64,000 nt of DNA from Pseudomonas sp. GOM7 (GTDB lineage Bacteria; Pseudomonadota; Gammaproteobacteria; Pseudomonadales; Pseudomonadaceae). The notes beneath the pieces are model-generated. The model saw only the letters and a program-made list of their open reading frames with translations. It was not told the DNA's origin and searched no databases. Of the stretch, positions 30,571-39,575 are shown one piece after another. Every line of letters begins with the position of its first letter. Position 1 is the first letter of the stretch. The stretch covers positions 744,001-808,000 of the forward strand of contig NZ_CP113519.1 in NCBI RefSeq assembly GCF_026723825.1, read 5' to 3'. A program made the position numbers and the translations under genes.

Positions 30571-31047
30571 ATGACCCTGAAGACCATCGAAGGTACCTTC
30601 ATCGCCCCTAAGGGCAAATACGCCCTGGTGGTGGGCCGTTTCAATAGCTTCGTCGTCGAGAGCCTGGTCAGTGGCGCCATCGACGCCCTGGTGCGCCACG
30701 GCGTGAGTGAGAGCGACATCACCATCATCCGCGCGCCGGGTGCCTTCGAGATTCCGCTGGTGACTCAGAAGGTCGCTCAGCGTGGTGAGTACGCGGCCAT
30801 CATCGCCCTCGGTGCGGTGATCCGTGGCGGCACGCCGCACTTCGAGTATGTGGCTGGCGAGTGCACCAAGGGCCTGGCTCAGGTTTCCATGGAATACGGC
30901 GTACCGGTCGCCTTCGGCGTGCTGACCGTCGACTCCATCGAACAAGCCATCGAACGTTCCGGCACCAAGGCGGGTAACAAGGGTGCCGAAGCTGCGCTGT
31001 CTGCCCTGGAAATGGTCAGCCTGCTGGCGCAGTTGGAGGCCAAGTGA
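30571..31047 (+). CDS. ribH: 6,7-dimethyl-8-ribityllumazine synthase
   Basis: The 158-residue enzyme condenses DHBP with the ribitylaminopyrimidine. It shows the family blocks [43 protein letters not shown] and the catalytic His in that last block. The start at 30571 gives [20 protein letters not shown]; an ATG four codons earlier is less likely. Its stop overlaps the GTG start of nusB by 3 bp, a conserved ribH-nusB coupling. Confidence 0.97.
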   Translation: MTLKTIEGTFIAPKGKYALVVGRFNSFVVESLVSGAIDALVRHGVSESDITIIRAPGAFEIPLVTQKVAQRGEYAAIIALGAVIRGGTPHFEYVAGECTKGLAQVSMEYGVPVAFGVLTVDSIEQAIERSGTKAGNKGAEAALSALEMVSLLAQLEAK

Positions 31048-31523
31048 GCAACTCCGGTAACGGCCAGCCGGCCAAGAAGGGCCCCAGCGGCAAGATCCTC
31101 GCCCGCCGCGAGGCCCGTACCCTGGCCATGCAGGCCCTGTACTCCTGGCATATCGCCGGTCAGCCGCTGAACGAGATCGAAGCGCAGTTCCGCGTCGACA
31201 ACGATTTCAGCAAGGTCGACGGGGCTTACTTCCATGAGATCCTGCACGGTGTGCCACGGCACAAGACCGAGCTGGACGCGGCCTTCGCGCCGTTGCTCGA
31301 TCGTCCGCTGGACGACATGGACCCGGTCGAGCTGGCCATCCTGCGCCTGTCCACCTACGAGCTGATGCATCGCGTCGACGTGCCCTACAAGGTGGTGATC
31401 AACGAGGGTATCGAGCTGGCCAAGGTGTTCGGTGCCACCGACGGGCACAAGTTCGTCAACGGCGTGCTGGACAAGCTGGCACCCAAGCTGCGGTCGGCGG
31501 AAGTCGGCGCCAACAAGCGTTGA
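31044..31523 (+). CDS. nusB: Transcription antitermination factor NusB
   Basis: The 159-residue protein starts with GTG at 31044, overlapping the ribH stop. The all-helical NusB core shows [19 protein letters not shown] near the N-terminus and [20 protein letters not shown]. NusB binds boxA RNA with NusE (S10) to antiterminate rRNA transcription. A short basic N-terminal extension ([12 protein letters not shown]) precedes the core. Confidence 0.96.
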   Translation: MSNSGNGQPAKKGPSGKILARREARTLAMQALYSWHIAGQPLNEIEAQFRVDNDFSKVDGAYFHEILHGVPRHKTELDAAFAPLLDRPLDDMDPVELAILRLSTYELMHRVDVPYKVVINEGIELAKVFGATDGHKFVNGVLDKLAPKLRSAEVGANKR

Positions 31524-31553
31524 GTCCGGTGCTCCAGGCGGCAGGCATGGTCC

Positions 31554-32507
31554 GTGGGTGAATTCGAGCTGATCCAGCGCTACTTCGCCACGGCGCCCTG
31601 TGCACAGGGCGGGGATGGCGTGGTGCGCGGCATCGGCGATGACTGCGCGCTGCTGGCCGTGTCGACTGGCGAACAGCTAGCGGTATCCACCGATACTCTG
31701 GTGGCCGGCGTGCATTTCCCCGCCGTCTGCGATCCTTTCCTGCTGGGCCAGCGCGCCCTGGCGGTTTCCGCAAGCGATCTGGCCGCCATGGGTGCGACGC
31801 CCGTGGCCTTCACGCTGGCGCTGACCCTCGACCAGGCCGATGCCGTCTGGCTGGAGGCCTTTGCCAAGGGGCTGCAGCGCATGGCCGCAGCCTGCACGCT
31901 GGCGCTGGTCGGTGGCGACACTACCCGTGGCCCGTTGAGCATGACCCTGACCGTGTTCGGCCGTGTTCCGGCTGGTCAGGCGCTGACGCGTTCAGGCGCG
32001 CGAGAGGGCGATCTGCTCTGCGTAGGTGGTCAACTGGGCGATGCCGCTGGCGCCTTGCCGCTGGTGCTGGGCCAGCATGAGGCGGCGGCCGAGATCAGTG
32101 AGCCCTTGCTGGCGCGTTACTGGTCGCCCATGCCGCAATTGGCGCTGGGCCAGGCATTGCGTGGCCAGGCAACGGCTGCCCTGGATATCTCCGACGGCCT
32201 GTTGGCCGACTGCGGTCATATTGCCAAGGCCTCCGGCGTCGCCTTGCAGATCGAGGCAGCTCGTATCCCGCTGTCTGCCGCCCTGTGCGCCCTGATCGGT
32301 CATGAACGCGCATTATCCTGCGCATTGTCCGGTGGTGACGATTACCGGCTAGCCTTTACCTTGCCGCCTGAGCGGTTGTCTGTCATTCAGGCTGACTGGC
32401 CCGAAGTGCGTATGATCGGCCAGGTGGTGGCCGGGCGAGGTGTGCACCTGCTGGACGCGGCGGGGCAGGTCATCGAAGCGCCGCACGGCGGCTATCAACA
32501 TTTCTGA
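31554..32507 (+). CDS. thiL: Thiamine-monophosphate kinase
   Basis: The 317-residue enzyme phosphorylates thiamine monophosphate to the cofactor TPP. It begins (GTG) MGEFELIQRYFATAP and has the AIR-synthase-like motifs GIGDDCALL, STDTLVAGVHF, GGDTTRG and LDISDGLLADCGHIA. The start lies 30 bp after nusB. The gene order nusB-thiL-pgpA is conserved in many gammaproteobacteria. Confidence 0.96.
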   Translation: MGEFELIQRYFATAPCAQGGDGVVRGIGDDCALLAVSTGEQLAVSTDTLVAGVHFPAVCDPFLLGQRALAVSASDLAAMGATPVAFTLALTLDQADAVWLEAFAKGLQRMAAACTLALVGGDTTRGPLSMTLTVFGRVPAGQALTRSGAREGDLLCVGGQLGDAAGALPLVLGQHEAAAEISEPLLARYWSPMPQLALGQALRGQATAALDISDGLLADCGHIAKASGVALQIEAARIPLSAALCALIGHERALSCALSGGDDYRLAFTLPPERLSVIQADWPEVRMIGQVVAGRGVHLLDAAGQVIEAPHGGYQHF

Positions 32508-32522
32508 AAGAGCGGAGCGCGT

Positions 32523-33050
32523 GTGACCGATCACCCCAACCAGGTTCCCGCCGAATACGTACCACCCTCGGTATGGCGTAATCCCTGGCACTTCATCGCC
32601 TTCGGCTTCGGCTCCGGCACCCTGCCCAAGGCTCCGGGCACCTGGGGCTCGCTGGTGGCGCTGCCGTTCGTGCCGCTGTGGCAGATGCTGCCGGACTGGG
32701 GCTACTGGCTGATGCTCGGGGTGACCATGCTGTTCGGCTTCTGGCTGTGCGGCAAGGTGGCCGACGACCTGCGCGTGCACGACCACGAAGGCATCGTCTG
32801 GGACGAGATGGTCGGTATGTGGATCACCCTGTGGCTGGTGCCCGAGGGCTGGGTCTGGTTGTTGCTGGGCTTTCTCATGTTCCGCCTGTTCGACATCGTC
32901 AAACCCTGGCCGATTCGCTGGATCGATCGGCACGTGCATGGCGGGGTTGGCATCATGCTCGACGATGTGATCGCCGGCGTGTTCGCCTGGCTGGCGATGC
33001 AGGGCCTGGTGTGGAGCTGGGCTCGCTATGGTTCGATCCTGGGGCTCTAG
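32523..33050 (+). CDS. pgpA: Phosphatidylglycerophosphatase A
   Basis: The 175-residue inner-membrane phosphatase dephosphorylates phosphatidylglycerophosphate. It has GFGSGTLPKAPGTWGSLVAL at residues 26-45, the conserved Asp/Glu segment VHDHEGIVWDEMVGMW, and four hydrophobic helices. Translation starts at GTG 32523. It lies 15 bp after thiL. Confidence 0.95.
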   Translation: MTDHPNQVPAEYVPPSVWRNPWHFIAFGFGSGTLPKAPGTWGSLVALPFVPLWQMLPDWGYWLMLGVTMLFGFWLCGKVADDLRVHDHEGIVWDEMVGMWITLWLVPEGWVWLLLGFLMFRLFDIVKPWPIRWIDRHVHGGVGIMLDDVIAGVFAWLAMQGLVWSWARYGSILGL

Positions 33051-33053
33051 GTC

Positions 33054-33776
33054 ATGAGGCGCGTCTGGCTGATCCTGTTGTTGTTCCTCGGTTTCGCGCC
33101 GCTGCTGGAAGCGAACGAGCGGGCGAGCGAGATTCACATCGTCAGCGAAGCCTGGCGTGATTACAGCAATGCCGATGGCAGCGGCCTGGCCTGGGACGTG
33201 CTGCGCAAGGTCTTCGAGCCCGCCGGGGTGCGCCTGCGTATTCAGAGCGAGCCTTATACCCGTTCGATCGGCCTGGTGCAGCGCGGCGAGGCCGACGCCT
33301 GGGTCGGTGCCTACCGCGGCGAGATCGACGATGGCGTGCTCTACCCCAAGTGGCACTATGACGATGACCATATCGTTGCTCTGGGGCTCAGCAGCACGCC
33401 GGCACCGAGCCTGGACACCCTCGGCAGCTATCGTCTGGCCTGGGTTCACGGCTACGGATTCCAGGAATTTCTGCCCAATGTGCGTGAGTACCGGGAAGTG
33501 CAGCGCCGCGGCGGTATCCTGCGCATGCTCGATCTCGGTAATGCGGATCTGTACATCGATTCGCTCACCGAGGTCGAGGATGTGCTCGGCGAGGCCGAAC
33601 AGGGTGATCGTTACCGCATGACCAAGCTTGCGGACATCCCTTTGTTTCTCGGCTTCGTCGCCAGCCCGAAAGGGCGTCAACTGGCTGGAATCTTCGATCA
33701 GCGCATGGAGCAACTGGTGGCCAGCGGCGAACTGCGGCCGATCTTCAAGCGTTGGCAACAACCCTATCCGTTCTGA
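33054..33776 (+). CDS. Periplasmic solute-binding protein, amino-acid-type family 3 fold
   Basis: The 240-residue protein has a signal peptide (MRRVWLILLLFLGFAPLLEA) and a type 2 periplasmic-binding fold with IHIVSEAWRDYSNADGSGLA, VRLRIQSEPYTRSIGLVQRG and ADAWVGAYRGE. No transporter genes are adjacent, so it may be an orphan receptor or sensor domain protein. It starts 3 bp after pgpA and ends 17 bp before a protease gene. The ligand is unknown. Confidence 0.8.
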   Translation: MRRVWLILLLFLGFAPLLEANERASEIHIVSEAWRDYSNADGSGLAWDVLRKVFEPAGVRLRIQSEPYTRSIGLVQRGEADAWVGAYRGEIDDGVLYPKWHYDDDHIVALGLSSTPAPSLDTLGSYRLAWVHGYGFQEFLPNVREYREVQRRGGILRMLDLGNADLYIDSLTEVEDVLGEAEQGDRYRMTKLADIPLFLGFVASPKGRQLAGIFDQRMEQLVASGELRPIFKRWQQPYPF

Positions 33777-33793
33777 ATCAGGAGGCTGCCTTC

Positions 33794-34435
33794 ATGCTGC
33801 GCCGTGCCATCCTCGCTCTTTCGCTGTTGGGCGCCTCGGCTGTGTGTGCGGCCTCTCAGGTGCAGGTCGTCGGTCTGTTTCCAGATGCGGCGGTGATCAA
33901 TGTCGATGGCCAGCGCAAACTGGTTCGCGAAGGTCAGACCGGGCCGGGCGGCGTGGTGGTGGTGCAGGTCGACAAACAGGGCGCGATCTTGCGCGTCGAT
34001 GGTGTCGAACATCTCTACCCGCTCAGCCGCGAATACAGCGGTGGCTACGCCGAGCCGCTGAAGAAGCGCCTGAGCATCGCCAAGGGGCCTGGAGGGCACT
34101 ACTGGATCACGGGCTCGGTCAACGGCCATAACCTGCCGTTCCTGGTGGACACCGGCGCCACCTCGGTGGCGCTCAACGAAGGGCAGGCACGGCGTCTGGG
34201 CATCGACTTTCGTGCCAGTGGTCGGCCGTTGCAGGTCAATACCGCCAGCGGCATCAGCCGTGGCTGGCAGGTGACCCTCGACCGGGTGAAGGTGGGCGAT
34301 ATCGAAGTGCTGGGCGTCGAGGCGGTGGTGCTGGAAGGCGGCTCGCCCACCGAGGCGCTGCTCGGCATGAGCTTTCTCAACCGCGTGGGCTGGCGCGAGG
34401 AGCAGGGCATGCTGGTGCTCGAGTCGCGCCTCTGA
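33794..34435 (+). CDS. Retropepsin-like aspartic protease, periplasmic
   Basis: The 213-residue protein has a signal peptide (MLRRAILALSLLGASAVCAA) and the aspartic protease motif FLVDTGATSVAL with catalytic Asp119, followed by VKVGDIEVLGVEAVVLEGG and LLGMSFLNR. This is the clan AA single-domain family that must dimerise. TCAGGAGG lies just before the start at 33794. Its substrate is unknown. Confidence 0.85.
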   Translation: MLRRAILALSLLGASAVCAASQVQVVGLFPDAAVINVDGQRKLVREGQTGPGGVVVVQVDKQGAILRVDGVEHLYPLSREYSGGYAEPLKKRLSIAKGPGGHYWITGSVNGHNLPFLVDTGATSVALNEGQARRLGIDFRASGRPLQVNTASGISRGWQVTLDRVKVGDIEVLGVEAVVLEGGSPTEALLGMSFLNRVGWREEQGMLVLESRL

Positions 34436-34549
34436 GGGTTCCTGATATGCCGTTTTCGATGAAGATGATCGGTAATTCCGACTGACCCGCCACGCTGGCC
34501 TGCTGCTACAATGCCGGCCCTGTTTCGTATTCACTGCCAGGAGCATTCG

Positions 34550-35170
34550 GTGTCCGTTCTGTTCGTCGCCGCCTCCCAACTGCCTACGCCCTTCGGTGTG
34601 TTCACCATGCACGGCTTTCTCGATGAGGCCACCGGCAAGGAGCATGTTGCCCTGACCTTCGGCGATGTGGCCGATGGCGAGCCGGTGCTGGGCCGGCTGC
34701 ATTCCGAATGCCTGACCGGCGATGCCCTGTTCAGCCTGCGCTGCGACTGCGGAGCACAGCTCGAAGCGGCGTTGCAGGCGATCTCCGCCGAGGGCCGTGG
34801 CGTGCTCCTGTACCTGCGCCAGGAAGGCCGTGGCATCGGCCTGCTGAACAAGATTCGCGCCTATGAGCTGCAAGATGGCGGTGCCGATACCGTCGAAGCC
34901 AATGAGCGCCTGGGCTTCGGCGCCGACATGCGTGATTACGCCATCTGCCTGCCCATGCTCGAACACCTGGGCATCAAGAGCCTCAAGCTGATGACCAACA
35001 ACCCGCGCAAGGTCAAGGCGATGGAAGGCTTCGGCCTGCGCGTGGCCGAACGCCGACCCTTGCAGGTGGGGCAGAACCCGCACAACCGCAAATACCTCGC
35101 CACCAAGGCCGGCAAGCTCGGGCACATGCTCGGCAACCTGCATCAAGGCGAGGCCGAGGAAGTCCTGTGA
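34550..35170 (+). CDS. ribA: GTP cyclohydrolase II
   Basis: The 206-residue enzyme opens GTP in the first step of riboflavin synthesis. The zinc ligands Cys54, Cys65 and Cys67 ([18 protein letters not shown]) and the catalytic loop [20 protein letters not shown] are intact. The GTG at 34550, preceded by CAGGAG, gives [16 protein letters not shown] and the same cysteine numbering as E. coli RibA. Its TGA overlaps the GTG start of the next gene. It supplies the activity missing from the RibB fusion. Confidence 0.96.
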   Translation: MSVLFVAASQLPTPFGVFTMHGFLDEATGKEHVALTFGDVADGEPVLGRLHSECLTGDALFSLRCDCGAQLEAALQAISAEGRGVLLYLRQEGRGIGLLNKIRAYELQDGGADTVEANERLGFGADMRDYAICLPMLEHLGIKSLKLMTNNPRKVKAMEGFGLRVAERRPLQVGQNPHNRKYLATKAGKLGHMLGNLHQGEAEEVL

Positions 35171-35580
35171 CCCGCGCCCAGGTCAAGCGGCGCCTGGCGC
35201 TGGCCTGGTGGCGGCAACTGGCCGTGGCCGTGCTGCCGGTAATCATCCTCAATGCCCTGTTCGGCGGTGGTGGCCCTGCGCTGTTGGCCATGCCGCTGTT
35301 CATCGCCGGCATCGCCTCGATGTTCGTCAGCCTGCCGCTGTTCAAGGCCTACAAGCAGGCCCTGATCGGCACTGACAAGGCCCTGGACAGTCCCGAAGAG
35401 CCGGCCGCCTGGCTGGAGCTTGACCGGGTGCGCCTGCGTGCCCTGCTGGGTGCGGCCCTGCCGGCCTGGATCGCTGCCCTGGCGGTGCTGGCGGGGCTGG
35501 AAGCGGTGCCGCTGGTGCTGCTGACTTTCTCCAGCGTCGTCATCCACCTGCTTTATCGTATTCCCCGCCAACTGGGCTGA
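35167..35580 (+). CDS. Conserved inner-membrane protein
   Basis: The 137-residue protein starts at GTG 35167, overlapping the ribA stop by 4 bp. It has three to four hydrophobic segments ([56 protein letters not shown]) and a charged loop ([20 protein letters not shown]). No family is recognised. Coupling with ribA suggests cotranscription; a function cannot be assigned. Confidence 0.78.
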   Translation: MTRAQVKRRLALAWWRQLAVAVLPVIILNALFGGGGPALLAMPLFIAGIASMFVSLPLFKAYKQALIGTDKALDSPEEPAAWLELDRVRLRALLGAALPAWIAALAVLAGLEAVPLVLLTFSSVVIHLLYRIPRQLG

Positions 35581-36374
35581 TGCGCACGCTGCTGCTGGTT
35601 CTGTGCCTGCTGGCGCTGCCGTTGCAAGCCGCCGAGCGGGTGATCAGCCTGGCGCCCTCGCTCAGCGAAATCATGCTGGAGCTGGATGCCGCCGATCGGC
35701 TGGTCGGTGTGCTCGAGGGCGATGACCAACCGGCTGCGCTGAAGCATCTGCCAAGGGTTGGCCGTTACGGTCAGCTCGAGTTCGAGCGCCTGCTGCAGCT
35801 TGCTCCCGACCTGATCCTGATTGCACCGGGGAGCGTGCCGCCCGCGCAGCAGGCGCAGCTGCAGGACTTCGGCATTCCGCTTCTGACGGTCGAGCCGCGA
35901 ACGCTGGCGCAACTGAGCCGTGCCTTCACCACCATCGCCGAGCGCATCGGCCGCCCCGAGCAGGGCGAGCGACTGGCCACCACGTTGCGTCAAGGACTGG
36001 CCGAACTGCGTGCACGTTATCGACGCGAGCGTCCGCTCGGTGTGTTCTATCAGGTTTGGCACCAGCCGCTGTACACCATTGGCGGCAACCAGTTGATCGG
36101 TGAGGCATTGGCGGTGTGCGGTGCGCGCAACCTGTTCGACGATCTGCCGCAGCCGGCGCCGCAAGTCAGTGTGGAGGCGGTGCTGGCGCGAGATCCCGAT
36201 GTGATCCTTGGCGGCAGCGACGCCGAGCTGAGTACCTGGCAGGCCTGGCCGCAGATCCATGCCGTGCGTCTGGGGCAGGTCTGGACGGTGCCGGACAAGG
36301 GACTGGAGCGGCCGAGCGGGCAGATGCTCGGGGCTATCGAGGCGTTGTGTGAGCGGCTTGCTGTGGCGCGTTGA
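35580..36374 (+). CDS. Cobalamin-binding periplasmic protein, BtuF-like
   Basis: The 264-residue protein has a signal peptide ([19 protein letters not shown]) and the BtuF/TroA-type helical-backbone fold with RVISLAPSLSEIMLELDAAD, LVGVLEGDDQP and the tryptophan segment FYQVWHQPLYTIGGNQLI. Its start overlaps the previous stop by one base. No btuCD permease genes are nearby, but btuB follows on the opposite strand beyond a large repeat element, which supports a vitamin B12 role. It could alternatively bind a corrinoid precursor. Confidence 0.85.
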   Translation: MRTLLLVLCLLALPLQAAERVISLAPSLSEIMLELDAADRLVGVLEGDDQPAALKHLPRVGRYGQLEFERLLQLAPDLILIAPGSVPPAQQAQLQDFGIPLLTVEPRTLAQLSRAFTTIAERIGRPEQGERLATTLRQGLAELRARYRRERPLGVFYQVWHQPLYTIGGNQLIGEALAVCGARNLFDDLPQPAPQVSVEAVLARDPDVILGGSDAELSTWQAWPQIHAVRLGQVWTVPDKGLERPSGQMLGAIEALCERLAVAR

Positions 36375-36458
36375 GTTTGTTCAGGCCAGCGACGGCTCGT
36401 GCCTGGAGCCTCGCCCATGGTGTCGTCCTGGTGGAGTTGCGTTGGGCAGTAGTTCTTT

Positions 36459-37347
36459 GCAGGGGCTGGCTTGGTAATACGGTGTTGGTTGTTCTTGTGC
36501 CTGTTCCGAATTGCCGCGTTTTTGTTGATGTTTCTGGTTTCGCCCTCCCGGGCGAGTCACTTTTGACGAGCAAAAGTAACCAAAACCCTCCGCCCGATCA
36601 TCCGAGCTAGGCGCCCCCGCCCTGCTGCGCGAGGGTTCGCTCACTCCATCACCGCTCCAGAGGCCCGCCGCGGTGGGCCATCCTTGGCCCATCGCGGCTC
36701 TCGGCTTTGGCATCCTGCGTCGCTCTACCTCCTGCATCCATGCAGTCGTCGCGACATCCATGCCGCTCAACCTCTTCCACGGCGATTCCGTTCGCCCTCC
36801 TGGGCGGGCTCTGCACGCGCCTGAACGTGCGGTTATTCCCAAGGGCTCTGAGTGCTTGAGCATGAGGTCAGCCTTAGGGCTGACCCGAATGCCGGCTGAA
36901 AGCCGGCAAGCTATCCATGCGGATGAAATCACGCGAATGAAAGTTTTGGTTTAACCGACGGCCACGTCGTGACTTCGCTGTTACCAGAACACGCCGGGCA
37001 TGCCCGGAGCCAGTGTACGTTCAGGCGCGCTAACTCCCCCTTCAGGAGGCCGAACGTAGGGGGCGAGCGGCATGGATGCTGCGAGATACCGATGGCGGCC
37101 CCGCGTAATGGGCCAGGGACGGCCCATGTACGCCGACCCCGGAGCGATGCCGGAGTGAGGGAAGTCGAGCGCAGCGAGACCCAGATGGCGGGGGTGCGTT
37201 TCTTTTGCTTACTTTTCTTTGCGCAGTTCAAAGAAAAGTGAGTCGCCCGAGGGGGCGAAACCCGGGATATCTGAAAACACCCGAAGCGGAGTCCAGAACA
37301 CCAACGCAAGCCAACAAGATCACACAAACTTGCCAGTCCGGTATCAA
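36459..37347. repeat. Large composite palindromic element, copy A
   Basis: This gene-free stretch of about 0.89 kb is an imperfect reverse-complement copy of 59832-60684. It has two arms in inverted order around a centre holding two hairpins (GGTCAGCC-TTAG-GGCTGACC and GCCGGCT-GAA-AGCCGGC, 36867-36907). Each arm carries GTTTCGCCC...GGGCGA, ACTTTT...AAAAGT, GGGCCA...TGGCCC and a CTCCT...GCGCCTGAACG block. The right end is TTGCCAGTCCGGTATCAA (37330-37347); the left end is a degenerate form around 36459-36478. No transposase or credible gene lies inside. Bases 36375-36458 hold nothing recognisable. Confidence 0.85.
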
Positions 37348-37394
37348 ACAAGCAGTCCACTCCAAAACTGCAACTAACCCCATCCACATCGAAT

Positions 37395-39248
37395 CTACAG
37401 CGCTGGCGTCCAGGTCACCGCCAGCAGCGCGGTGCGGCCGGCATCTCGGTAGGGGCGTGGCTCGCCCACGAAGTCCAGCGCGCTGGTCGGTCGCATGTAG
37501 TTGCTCAGGGCGTAGCGACGATCCAACACATTGTCCAGCTTCAGATCCCAGCGCAGTTCGGGCGTGCTCTGCCAACTGCTGCGCAGGTCGAGTACGCCAT
37601 AGCCGGAGAGTTGGCGGGTATTGGCGGCGTCATCGTAGCGTTGGCTCACCGCGCGCCAGGAGCCGCCTACGGTGAAAGCACCGAACTGCCGGTCGAGATC
37701 CAGGCTCAGGGTACGCCGTGCGCGGTAGGCAAGGGTATGGCCGTTGCTGCGGTCGCGCGGGTCGATCAGGCTCAGGCCGAGGTTGGCGCGCCAGCCCAGC
37801 AGGTTGCGGGCAACGCTGGCCTCGAAGCCATCGATGCGCGCCCTGGCGATGTTCTCTGGCTGGTTGGCGTTGCTGTCCCAGGCGATCATGTCGTCGATGT
37901 CGGTGCGATACAGGGACGTGCTCAACTGCGTGCCGGAGGCGTCGGCGCGCCATTGCAGCTCATAGGTTTTCGAGGTCTCCGCTTGCAGGTTCGGGTTGCC
38001 GGCACCTGGGTAGTAGAGGTCGCTGAAAGTGGGCGCGCGAAAACCCTCGGCATAGCTGAGGATCCAGCTCTGCCTGTCGCCAACGGGCAGGCTGAGCGCG
38101 GCATTCCAGCTATTCTGGCTGCCGTAGCGCTGGTTGTCGTCGTGGCGCAGGCCCAGTTCGGTGCCGAAGTGCTCGCCCTTGAAGCTGTGCTGGGCGAAGA
38201 GGGCATGATTGTCGCGTTGGTCTTCGGCAAATGCCGTGCTGCCATCGACCCGATCCTCGTACCAGTCGCTGCCCAGGGTCAGTTGGTTGGCGGCGTCCAG
38301 TTGCAGGCGATTGATCCAGCTCGCCGAGTGGCGTGTGGTTTCCAGCGTGCCATTGTTCCAGCTATCCGCCGCGCCCAGCGCCTTGTTGCGGTCGAAGCTG
38401 CGGCCCAGTTCGAGACGGCTGTTCCAGCTATCGCTGAGCTGGCCATCCAGATAGCCGCTGTAACTGCTCAGGCGGAACTCGTCGTGGGGCTGGCCGGGGG
38501 CGAAGCTGTAAGCGTCGTCGTATTCACTGTCGCCGCGTTGGTCGTTCAGGTTCAGCCCGGCTTGCCAGGCGTCGCTGAAGCGATGATCCAGATTCAGATG
38601 TACGGCCTTGTTGCGCAGGCCGTCATGGTCGCTGTCGGCGCCGACGTCGTCGCTGGTGCGATCCCAGCCGTGGCTTTCGTCCAGGCTGCCACCGAGGTTG
38701 AAGGTGGTGCGCGCGTCGCCGCCTGCCAGCGTCACGCTGCGCTGGAAGGTACGATGGCTGCCGAGCGCCAGGCGCACCTGTGGCTGCAGGCCTGCCTCGC
38801 CACGGCGGGTGAAAATCTGGATCACCCCGCCAATGGCGTCGGCGCCATACAGGGATGAGCGCGGCCCGCGCGTCACTTCCAAGCGCTCCACGTTATCGAT
38901 GTTCAGGTAGTCCAGGCGGGCGATGCCACTGCTAGCGGAGGCAACGCGTTGGCCGTCGATCAGCACCAGGGTCTGTGCGGTACTGGTGCCGCGCACGGAG
39001 TAGGAAATCACCCCGCCGGAGCTACCAACCTGCACGCCGGGCACGCGGCTGAGCAACTGCGGCACGCTGCGCGCCTGCAAACGCTCGATATCCTCACGCG
39101 TGAACACGCTGGTGGCCGCCGTCGCCTGGGCCTGGGGTTCGGCCTGGCGGCCGGAGGTGACCACCAGCGGCTCGGTCACATAGGGTTCGGCGGCCTGTGA
39201 CAGCGTGGGCACAAGGGCGATGGCCAGGGCCAGGCGGGACAGTTTCAT
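37395..39248 (-). CDS. btuB: TonB-dependent vitamin B12 receptor BtuB
   Basis: The 617-residue outer-membrane receptor has a signal peptide (to about Ala19), a TonB box region (EPLVVTSGR), a plug domain with RSVPQLLSRVPGVQV and RGPRSSLYGADAIGGVIQIF, and a 22-stranded barrel ending VTWTPAL. The plug sequence and length match BtuB, and the cobalamin riboswitch upstream supports the assignment. The nearest gene on the other side of repeat element A encodes a BtuF-like protein. Confidence 0.94.
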   Translation of the reverse strand: MKLSRLALAIALVPTLSQAAEPYVTEPLVVTSGRQAEPQAQATAATSVFTREDIERLQARSVPQLLSRVPGVQVGSSGGVISYSVRGTSTAQTLVLIDGQRVASASSGIARLDYLNIDNVERLEVTRGPRSSLYGADAIGGVIQIFTRRGEAGLQPQVRLALGSHRTFQRSVTLAGGDARTTFNLGGSLDESHGWDRTSDDVGADSDHDGLRNKAVHLNLDHRFSDAWQAGLNLNDQRGDSEYDDAYSFAPGQPHDEFRLSSYSGYLDGQLSDSWNSRLELGRSFDRNKALGAADSWNNGTLETTRHSASWINRLQLDAANQLTLGSDWYEDRVDGSTAFAEDQRDNHALFAQHSFKGEHFGTELGLRHDDNQRYGSQNSWNAALSLPVGDRQSWILSYAEGFRAPTFSDLYYPGAGNPNLQAETSKTYELQWRADASGTQLSTSLYRTDIDDMIAWDSNANQPENIARARIDGFEASVARNLLGWRANLGLSLIDPRDRSNGHTLAYRARRTLSLDLDRQFGAFTVGGSWRAVSQRYDDAANTRQLSGYGVLDLRSSWQSTPELRWDLKLDNVLDRRYALSNYMRPTSALDFVGEPRPYRDAGRTALLAVTWTPAL

Positions 39249-39342
39249 GGTTTTTCCTCAAAGGTCGGCAGACGTTCGAGGGGGCAGGCGCAAGCGCGGA
39301 CAGGGCGGCGCTCGACCCTGTCGCCCTCCGCAACAGCAGTCA

Positions 39343-39510
39343 CACCGTCAGGGCCGGTCTCCGGGCTCTCGACCGGCATCCGCCTTCCCAGGATGCCCCA
39401 GTGGCTGTTGGATGCCGTTGCAGCCTTGCGGCTACCGTCGATTACCGTTGCGGGGGCAGCGTCGGGATTGCACCGACTTCCCGTTTAACGCCGCTTGCGC
39501 AGCGCACCCT
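39343..39510 (-). promoter_or_regulatory. Cobalamin riboswitch of btuB
   Basis: Read on the minus strand, the region contains the conserved blocks AACGGGAAGTCGGTGCAATC, GCTGCCCCCGCAACGGTAAT, the B12 box GCCACTGGGGCATCC, CTGGGAAGGCGGATG and GAGAGCCCGGAGACCGGCC. It lies 95 bp upstream of btuB and should lower btuB expression when adenosylcobalamin is plentiful. The remaining leader shows no other feature. Confidence 0.94.
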
Positions 39511-39575
39511 GGCGGAACATGAAGTGCGCGCACCTTAGTGCGCGCCCGTGGGAATGACAAGCAAGCTCCGCTCAC

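Noticed and set aside
36969..37387. Short frames inside element A, and similar ones in element B (59661-60221, 60422-60772)
   Set aside because: The frames differ in register and length between the two copies, while the hairpin motifs are conserved, so nucleic-acid structure rather than protein seems to be maintained.
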